Below are positions 58,659 through 64,000 of a DNA stretch of 64,000 nucleotides, one piece after another. How positions within the stretch are numbered: position 1 is the stretch's first letter; each line of letters starts with the position of its first letter. Made by a program: the position numbers and the translations under genes. Origin of the DNA: Christensenella massiliensis (GTDB taxonomy: Bacteria; Bacillota; Clostridia; Christensenellales; Christensenellaceae); contig LT700187.1 of NCBI GenBank assembly GCA_900155415.1, positions 2,480,001 through 2,544,000 on the forward strand, written 5' to 3'. The notes beneath the pieces are model-generated. The model had not been told where the DNA came from, did not search any database, and saw nothing but the letters and a program-made list of their open reading frames with translations.

Positions 58659-58687
58659 ATGCTTCTGCTGCGTGTATCTTTTTTGTT

Positions 58688-59119
58688 TTACAGCTCGGTG
58701 AGGGCATCCTGACAAATCGGCCGTATGCCGTTCTTGGTCAGGACCTCTATGGCTTTTTCGTTGTCCTCTACGCGGAATATCATACATGCCGTGTCTCTTC
58801 TGCGTGTGATAAACGCATAAGTATATTCAAGGTTCACTCCGTTGTCTCCAAGAAGCGTAAGGAGCCTCGTGAGCCCGCCCGGCTCGTCCGGTATTTCCAC
58901 TGCGAGGACCGGAGTGATCGAGCAGATATACCCTGCGTCTTTCAGAACACAGGCCGTTTTATACGTATCATCCACAATAACGCGCAGGATCCCGAAATCC
59001 TTGGTGTCGGCAACGGACATTGCCCGCATATCGATCCTGTTTTCATTCAGCACTTTTACGAATTCCGCAAGCTGATTCGGTTTATTCTCCAAAAAAACGG
59101 AAATCTGTTTTACCGTCAT
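58688..59119 (-). CDS. Tandem ACT-domain protein
   Basis: A 143-residue protein with two ACT domains (about 1-65 and 68-143), each with the N-terminal strand and PG/N-containing ligand turn (NKPNQLAEF; DEPGGLTRL). Such proteins bind amino acids; the usual neighbours are phenylacetate-CoA ligase and indolepyruvate oxidoreductase genes. It starts 18 bases after paaK, so it may be an aromatic amino-acid sensor for that step. Confidence 0.9.
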   Translation of the reverse strand: MTVKQISVFLENKPNQLAEFVKVLNENRIDMRAMSVADTKDFGILRVIVDDTYKTACVLKDAGYICSITPVLAVEIPDEPGGLTRLLTLLGDNGVNLEYTYAFITRRRDTACMIFRVEDNEKAIEVLTKNGIRPICQDALTEL

Positions 59120-59137
59120 GCCAATTCCCTCCTCTTT

Positions 59138-60439
59138 TCAATAGAGATTACGTTTATCGATCACGCGTACCGCTTTTCCCTCGCTGCGTGCGATCGACTT
59201 CGGCGCGACAAGCTGTACCTGCGCATAAATACCAAGCATCGCCTTGAGCGCCGCTACCAGCTCTTCCTCACGCTTTGCAGTCTGTGCGAGCGAATCCGAG
59301 AACATCTCCGGCGTCATCTCGACCTGCACCTCCAGCTTATCGCTGTTATGCTCACGGCTGACCGTAATTTGATAGTTGGCCGGATATCCTTTGTTGAGAA
59401 GTACCGTTTCGATCTGCGACGGGAACACGTTCACGCCCTTAACAATCAGCATATCGTCGCTGCGTCCCATCGGCTTTGTCATTTTTACATGCGTTCTCCC
59501 GCACGGGCATTTTTCATGACTCAACACGCAGATATCCCGCGTACGGTAACGAATCAGCGGGAACGCCTCTTTTGTAATGCTCGTAAATACGAGCTCTCCT
59601 TTCTCTCCGTCCGGCAGCACCTCTCCCGTTGCAGGATCGATGATCTCCGCAATAAAGTGGTCCTCGTTGATGTGCATTCCGGTCTGCGCGCTGCATTCAA
59701 AGGATACGCCGGGACCCGATATTTCCGTCAGCCCGTAAATATCATAGGCCTTTATTCCAAGCTTATTCTGAATATCCTGCCGCATTTCCTCGCTCCAAGC
59801 CTCCGCGCCAAAGATACCTGCTTTCAGCTTGATCTGATCCTGCAGCCCGCGTTCACAGACCGTTTCCGCAAGATAAGCGGCATAGGAAGGCGTACAGCAT
59901 AAGATGGTAGAGCCTAAATCCACCATAAACTGTATTTGCCGGTCCGTATTTCCCGAAGACATAGGAAGCGTAAGCGAGCCTACCTTGTGCGAGCCGCCGT
60001 TCAGCCCGGGACCTCCGGTAAACAGGCCATATCCATAGCTGACATGCACCACATCGTCCTTTGTTCCCCCTGCCGCCATAATGGCGCGTGCACAGCAATC
60101 GTCCCACAAATCAAGGTCATGCTGCGTATAAAACGCTACGACGCGCCGTCCGGTCGTTCCGCTCGTAGACTGTATACGGACCGCATCGGACAGCGGTACG
60201 GCAAGCAGACCATAAGGATATGCATCTCTCAGGTCGTCTTTCGTCAGAAACGGAAGCTTGTGCAGATCGTCTATTGATTTGATATCCGCAGGCGTAACGC
60301 CTTTTTCTTCCATCATATTTCTGTAATAAGGTACATGCTCATAAACATGCTTCACCGTATGCACCAAACGCTCGTCCTGCCACTTGCGTATTTGCTCCCG
60401 CGAGGCGCATTCGATCTCCGGTTGATAATAGTGCTCCAT
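59138..60439 (-). CDS. paaK: Phenylacetate-CoA ligase family protein
   Basis: A 433-residue ANL-superfamily adenylating enzyme. The AMP-binding loop is STSGTTGRRV, the middle motif YGLTEI and the hinge region RSDDMLIVKGVNVFPSQIE. It would activate phenylacetate or an indole/aryl acetate to its CoA ester. In gut anaerobes this gene often sits with iorAB in aromatic amino-acid catabolism; iorAB is not in the window. The ACT-domain gene follows directly. Confidence 0.92.
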   Translation of the reverse strand: MEHYYQPEIECASREQIRKWQDERLVHTVKHVYEHVPYYRNMMEEKGVTPADIKSIDDLHKLPFLTKDDLRDAYPYGLLAVPLSDAVRIQSTSGTTGRRVVAFYTQHDLDLWDDCCARAIMAAGGTKDDVVHVSYGYGLFTGGPGLNGGSHKVGSLTLPMSSGNTDRQIQFMVDLGSTILCCTPSYAAYLAETVCERGLQDQIKLKAGIFGAEAWSEEMRQDIQNKLGIKAYDIYGLTEISGPGVSFECSAQTGMHINEDHFIAEIIDPATGEVLPDGEKGELVFTSITKEAFPLIRYRTRDICVLSHEKCPCGRTHVKMTKPMGRSDDMLIVKGVNVFPSQIETVLLNKGYPANYQITVSREHNSDKLEVQVEMTPEMFSDSLAQTAKREEELVAALKAMLGIYAQVQLVAPKSIARSEGKAVRVIDKRNLY

Positions 60440-60567
60440 TTTATCTCAGCCAATCCTTTCTTTTTCTACAAAAATATCCTCTTCTATGATACCATCTCTC
60501 TGTTTTTACGAAAAGTTTTTTTTGTCTCGTTTATTCCAATAGACAGTAAAATCTGATCTTTACTCGC

Positions 60568-61761
60568 TTATTTTTTCTGAAGCGCAGCTAATGCCGCCTG
60601 AAGCTGAACGTCCTCCGCCGGCACAAGCGGAGCATCCCGCTCCCGCGGAGGGTCCATTTCTACGGTAATGTCCGGTATCAGTCCGTTTCCTTGGATCGGA
60701 TAACCAGCCTTCGTGAAATAAGCCGTTGTCGTAAGCTTTATGACGCTTCCGTCTCCAAGCTGAAAGGTCTCCTGTACGATCCCTTTTCCAAAGGTAGCCG
60801 TTCCAACCAACTCTGCCCAGTCATAATCCCGCATAGCGCTTGCGAACACCTCCGCTGCGCTTGCAGAATTCTCATTCACCAGCACGGCCGAGGGAACTTC
60901 TATTTCATGACCGTCTTCTCCCATATAAGTGCTGCGCGTCGCGCCTTGTTTATCCGCCGTATAGACGATCAGCCCGTCCGGCAGAATATAATCCAATATA
61001 TCGACTGCACTGTTGAGGCTCCCGCCCATATTGCCGCGCACGTCATATATAAGCTGCCGGGCTCCATCCGCAAGCAGACTGTCTGCAGCTTCTTTAAATT
61101 GCTTGACTGTTTCTGCCTCGAACGCTGTGATTTGGATATATCCCGTTTCATCGTCCAGCATCTGATAGAATACAGTCTGCGATACGATCGGCTCCCGTAT
61201 GACCGTAAACGTATATTCTTTGCCATCCGACGGCCGCAGCACCTTCAGAGAAAGCTCACTCCCCTCCGGCCCTATCCCATAGGTTTCGATCAATTCATTC
61301 AGCTCCATCTGTGTAACATCGCTGCCATCCATTTCCAAAAATATATCGCCTGCTTGTACGCCTGCTTTTTCAGCAGGTCCCCCTGTTTCTACCGTTACGA
61401 CCGATGTTGCAAGCGTAGCAGGGTCCTGTGCGACCGTGGCTCCGATCCCGCAGTAATTTCCCTCCATCTTGCGTTTATACGCCGCATATTCATCCGTATC
61501 CATATAATAGGAATATTGATCTCCCAAGCCGGCCAGCATTCCCTGATAAATATAATATTCTTCCCGTTCTGCATCTTCACCGAAATAAAAATGCTCGTCT
61601 ATCAGGGCTTGTATCCTTTCCATCTTGTCAAAGACCGGATACAGATCTATTGTCTTTCCTGTATTTTGTGCCGCACTGCCGGATATTGTCGTCACAATAA
61701 AAACTGCAGCAAGAAATATAACGCCGCTCACAAAGCCCTTCCAATATCCTCTGCCCGCCAT
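60568..61761 (-). CDS. S41-family C-terminal processing protease
   Basis: A 397-residue CtpA-type protease. One N-terminal membrane helix (10-28), a PDZ domain (about 100-190), then the protease domain with IQITAFEAETVKQF, nucleophile Ser in NENSASAAE and catalytic Lys in FGKGIVQ. It acts outside the membrane on extracytoplasmic substrates. A C-terminal TITVEMDPPRER-type tail follows. Substrates are unknown. Confidence 0.94.
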   Translation of the reverse strand: MAGRGYWKGFVSGVIFLAAVFIVTTISGSAAQNTGKTIDLYPVFDKMERIQALIDEHFYFGEDAEREEYYIYQGMLAGLGDQYSYYMDTDEYAAYKRKMEGNYCGIGATVAQDPATLATSVVTVETGGPAEKAGVQAGDIFLEMDGSDVTQMELNELIETYGIGPEGSELSLKVLRPSDGKEYTFTVIREPIVSQTVFYQMLDDETGYIQITAFEAETVKQFKEAADSLLADGARQLIYDVRGNMGGSLNSAVDILDYILPDGLIVYTADKQGATRSTYMGEDGHEIEVPSAVLVNENSASAAEVFASAMRDYDWAELVGTATFGKGIVQETFQLGDGSVIKLTTTAYFTKAGYPIQGNGLIPDITVEMDPPRERDAPLVPAEDVQLQAALAALQKK

Positions 61762-61853
61762 GAACTCTTTCCTTTCTTCGGATATCCTTTTGCATCTCCC
61801 GCCTTATGGCTCTTCCGCCATAGCTCAATGACCCGCCCCAACCGCAGCTCGGT

Positions 61854-63254
61854 TCAGGTTTTGTTGTATGCCGCTGCCATTGTGGCCCGATATACTTTTT
61901 TTCGTATCGTAAAATAGGCAATGAGCGCAGCTGTACCGGTAATGATCCACGAGACCGGATATACGTTCATCAGCGCTTCAAAGCTGGTGTAATACTGACA
62001 TACTGTGTATACCCAAACGAGCCGGAATACGCAAGAGCCAAGAATCGTGATAACTGCGGGCGTCATGGAATATCCAAGCCCTCTCATTGCCGCGCCGCTG
62101 ATCTCATAGGTTCCCGTCAAAAACTCAAAAAGCAAAACATGCATCATACGAAAAGCTGCGTATTGGACGACCGCCTCATCTGCCGTATAAAAACGGATAA
62201 AAAGGTCTTTTCCCAAAACAAAGGTCAAGCTCAGCAGGCCACAAAAGAGCATCCCTGTAAACAGGTTGATCTGAAAGATTTTTTTGCACCGGTCAAGCCG
62301 CATTGCCCCATAGTTCTGACTGGTGAAGGTGACCGTAGCCTGACTAAATGCGCTAATAAGAAAATAGGTGAAATACTCAAAATTCAGCGCGGCCGCAGAG
62401 CCGGCCACTGCATCGGAGCCGAAGCTGTTGACTTCCGCCTGAATAAAGACATTCGCCAACGAAAAAACCATACTTTGGACCCCTGCCGGAACTCCTATCT
62501 TCAAAACGCGCTTCAAAATTTCCTTTTTGATCGAGAGCTTGCGGAAATAAATCCGTATCGGCTCTTTTTCATGCGTCAATATGCGAAGGATGATACCCGC
62601 GCTTACTACATTGGAAATAACGGTGGCAATCGCCACCCCCGCAACGCTCATGTGGAACACAATGACCAACAGCAGATTCAAGCCGGCGTTGACGACGCCC
62701 GCAATGATCAGGCAATATAACGGCCTTTTCGTATCTCCGATACTTCTTAGAATAGCCGAGCCGAAATTATAGACCATAAAAAATGGCATGCCCAAAAAAT
62801 AGATCCTCAAATAGAGCACGGCAAGATCTATGATATCCTCCGGCGTACTCATCGCCTCTAATATAGGCCGTGCTATCATAAGGCCTAAAAAAAGCAAAAA
62901 AATTCCGCTGATAAGCGCCACAACAAGCACAGTATGTACTGCGTTTTTGATTTTGTCTTTCTCCTGCTGCCCGATGTAGTTGGCAATGACGGCATTGGCC
63001 CCCACAGATATCCCAACAAAAAGATTGATCATCAGGCTGATCACGGAACTGTTGCTGCCCACGGCTGCAAGCGCCTGACTGCTTGCAAACCGCCCTACGA
63101 CCGCTACGTCTACCGAATTAAATAATTGCTGAAGGATACTGCTTGCCGCCAGCGGCAGGGCAAAAATCAATATCTTTTTAAATAAGGGGCCGTGCAGCAT
63201 ATCGATCTGCCCCGTGTGCCTGTTTGTCGTTTTCTCCTGTTCCGAAGCTTCCAT
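61854..63254 (-). CDS. MATE-family efflux transporter
   Basis: A 466-residue protein with 12 predicted membrane helices. The N-terminal GPLFKKILIFALPLAASSILQQLFNSVDVAVVGRF and the mirrored second half starting near ISAFSQATVTFTSQNYGA mark the MATE fold (NorM/MepA-like branch). It exports organic cations or drugs by Na+ or H+ exchange; the substrate is unknown. A promoter with a 150-base leader precedes it. Confidence 0.93.
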   Translation of the reverse strand: MEASEQEKTTNRHTGQIDMLHGPLFKKILIFALPLAASSILQQLFNSVDVAVVGRFASSQALAAVGSNSSVISLMINLFVGISVGANAVIANYIGQQEKDKIKNAVHTVLVVALISGIFLLFLGLMIARPILEAMSTPEDIIDLAVLYLRIYFLGMPFFMVYNFGSAILRSIGDTKRPLYCLIIAGVVNAGLNLLLVIVFHMSVAGVAIATVISNVVSAGIILRILTHEKEPIRIYFRKLSIKKEILKRVLKIGVPAGVQSMVFSLANVFIQAEVNSFGSDAVAGSAAALNFEYFTYFLISAFSQATVTFTSQNYGAMRLDRCKKIFQINLFTGMLFCGLLSLTFVLGKDLFIRFYTADEAVVQYAAFRMMHVLLFEFLTGTYEISGAAMRGLGYSMTPAVITILGSCVFRLVWVYTVCQYYTSFEALMNVYPVSWIITGTAALIAYFTIRKKVYRATMAAAYNKT

Positions 63255-63845
63255 TATTTTGTTTTCTCCTAAAACGCCGATGCTTTAACGGAAAAATCGG
63301 CAAAAATAACACTCCCGTTCGCAAACCTTCTATATATAATATAGACAGGCGAACAAAAACAATATCTTCGCCGCTGTTCAGCCTATAGTATAGGTCCTTT
63401 TTTACATTATACCCTATTTCCCGCTGCAAGTTAACTGGTTTTGAGCAGCAGCATCCCTTTCCAGTCTGCAATGATCGTCGTTCGCTTTTCTAATCTAATA
63501 CATAATTAAATATATACCTTTGTTCATTCATCAGCAAGCATGTATCGCCGTTTTATTTGATCATCCGGTAATGTAGCATTCTTTCATGGCTGCAGATTAG
63601 ATTATATTTATATTTTTCAGGCTAAGGCCCATATGTTGTTAAGTACACGTTGCTATTTCGCTTTCATTTTGTCCAAGCAGCTGATAGCCGGAACCAAATG
63701 CCGCCCCTTTCAGGACATGCTCCGCCGATATAAGCGCCTTGCTGCAAGGGCCCGAACGGTTCCCAAATATAAAACGCTGCACCGCCATCCTGTACAAAGA
63801 TAAGCATTGCAGCGTTTTGTATCACCAGTAAGATAGAGTGCAATG
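63255..63845. other. 590-base region upstream of the MATE gene
   Basis: It holds the MATE promoter, TTAACT (63429-63434) and TATAAT (63406-63411) with 17-base spacing on the minus strand, and a leader of about 150 bases. In the leader GTTCGC and GCGAAC pair, and GCCGA/TCGGC followed by GTTTT resembles a terminator just before the RBS. From 63480 to 63770 I see no gene or recognisable element. Confidence 0.5.
63771..63818 (-). terminator. Hairpin after trpA, probable terminator
   Basis: AAAACGCTGC and GCAGCGTTTT form a 10-bp stem with a 28-base loop, 28 bases beyond the trpA stop. Confidence 0.5.
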
Positions 63846-64000
63846 TTACCTTATAGCATCTTTCATAGCTTTTACGTACTCCCCTACATACTCAGGCGCT
63901 TTTTTGCCGTACTTTTCGAGCAGTTTTATGATAGCCGAGCCGACGATGACTCCATCGGAGATATCTGCCAGTCTTTTTGCTTGCTCGGGCGTGGAGATGC
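63846..64000 (-). CDS. trpA: Tryptophan synthase alpha chain, C-terminal end only
   Basis: The last 51 codons are present before the right edge. They read ISTPEQAKRLADISDGVIVGSAIIKLLEKYG and continue to MKDAIR, the C-terminal phosphate-binding helix region of TrpA (GVIVGSA). The rest of a trp operon is expected beyond the window. Upstream domains cannot be checked. Confidence 0.92.
   Translation of the reverse strand, partial: ISTPEQAKRLADISDGVIVGSAIIKLLEKYGKKAPEYVGEYVKAMKDAIR

Noticed and set aside
60691-61917. Plus-strand frame of about 408 codons opposite the S41 protease
   Set aside because: Antisense to a protease with intact catalytic residues; composition typical of shadow frames.
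63178-63471. Frame of 97 codons upstream of and overlapping the MATE gene
   Set aside because: It crosses the MATE promoter and leader, has no RBS and overlaps the MATE start.

Overview
The window is a gene-dense, roughly 50% GC bacterial chromosome segment. It most likely comes from a strictly anaerobic, low-GC-lineage Gram-positive of the class Clostridia, probably a gut organism; I cannot name a genus. The supporting features are strong GGAGG-type ribosome binding sites, TTGACA/TATAAT promoters, T-box and PyrR attenuation leaders, [FeFe]-hydrogenase with the HydE/HydG/HydF maturases, superoxide reductase instead of superoxide dismutase, and an archaeal-type phosphoglycerate mutase. I see no phage genes, transposases, CRISPR arrays or rRNA. 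Almost everything is housekeeping or central metabolism.

Layout. 1-2.6 kb: hemW (cut by the left edge) and lepA. 2.7-5.4 kb: LUD-domain protein, alpha-phosphoglucomutase, Dabb protein. 5.4-8.0 kb: a three-gene operon encoding an EutN/CcmL-type microcompartment vertex protein, MtnA and a class II aldolase. 8.1-14.9 kb: pstSCAB-phoU-phoBR behind direct Pho-box repeats. 15-19.3 kb: cyclophilin and hydE-hydG-hydF. 19.4-23.5 kb: eukaryotic-type hexokinase, sn-glycerol-1-phosphate dehydrogenase, CofE-like ligase. 23.6-28 kb: polar amino-acid ABC transporter, acyl-ACP thioesterase, phosphofructokinase. 28-34.5 kb: homocysteine methyltransferase-like protein, membrane protein, desulfoferrodoxin, dGTPase-like HD protein, lipoprotein, a possible structured RNA, aldehyde dehydrogenase. 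34.6-37.1 kb: argF and pyrBI with their control sites. 37.2-40 kb: a 57-residue membrane protein, MscS channel, cardiolipin synthase. 40.2-43.1 kb: T-box-controlled trpB2 and apgM. 43.2-47 kb: GH73-type hydrolase, DUF2185 protein, membrane protein, yqeY, DUF4015 protein. 47-48.3 kb: intergenic repeat elements and five tRNAs. 48.4-55.7 kb: YgjP-like peptidase, murC, [FeFe]-hydrogenase, glycosyltransferase, cysteine synthase, DNA polymerase IV. 55.8-58.5 kb: heavy-metal ATPase, HMA chaperone and ArsR regulator. 58.7-64 kb: ACT protein, phenylacetate-CoA ligase, S41 protease, MATE exporter, and the 3' end of trpA at the right edge.

How the genes work together. The HydEGF maturases would build the H-cluster of the [FeFe]-hydrogenase encoded 32 kb away. 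The pst/pho block is a complete phosphate uptake and sensing unit. The ArsR repressor, HMA chaperone and P-type ATPase form one metal-efflux circuit with two matching operators. The standalone TrpB2 carries a tryptophan-type T-box while trpA sits separately at the right edge. The most unusual unit is the vertex protein-mtnA-aldolase operon: it joins a microcompartment pentamer homologue to a methylthioribose/deoxyribose-type sugar-phosphate cleavage pathway that would release a reactive aldehyde, yet no shell hexamer gene is present in the window.
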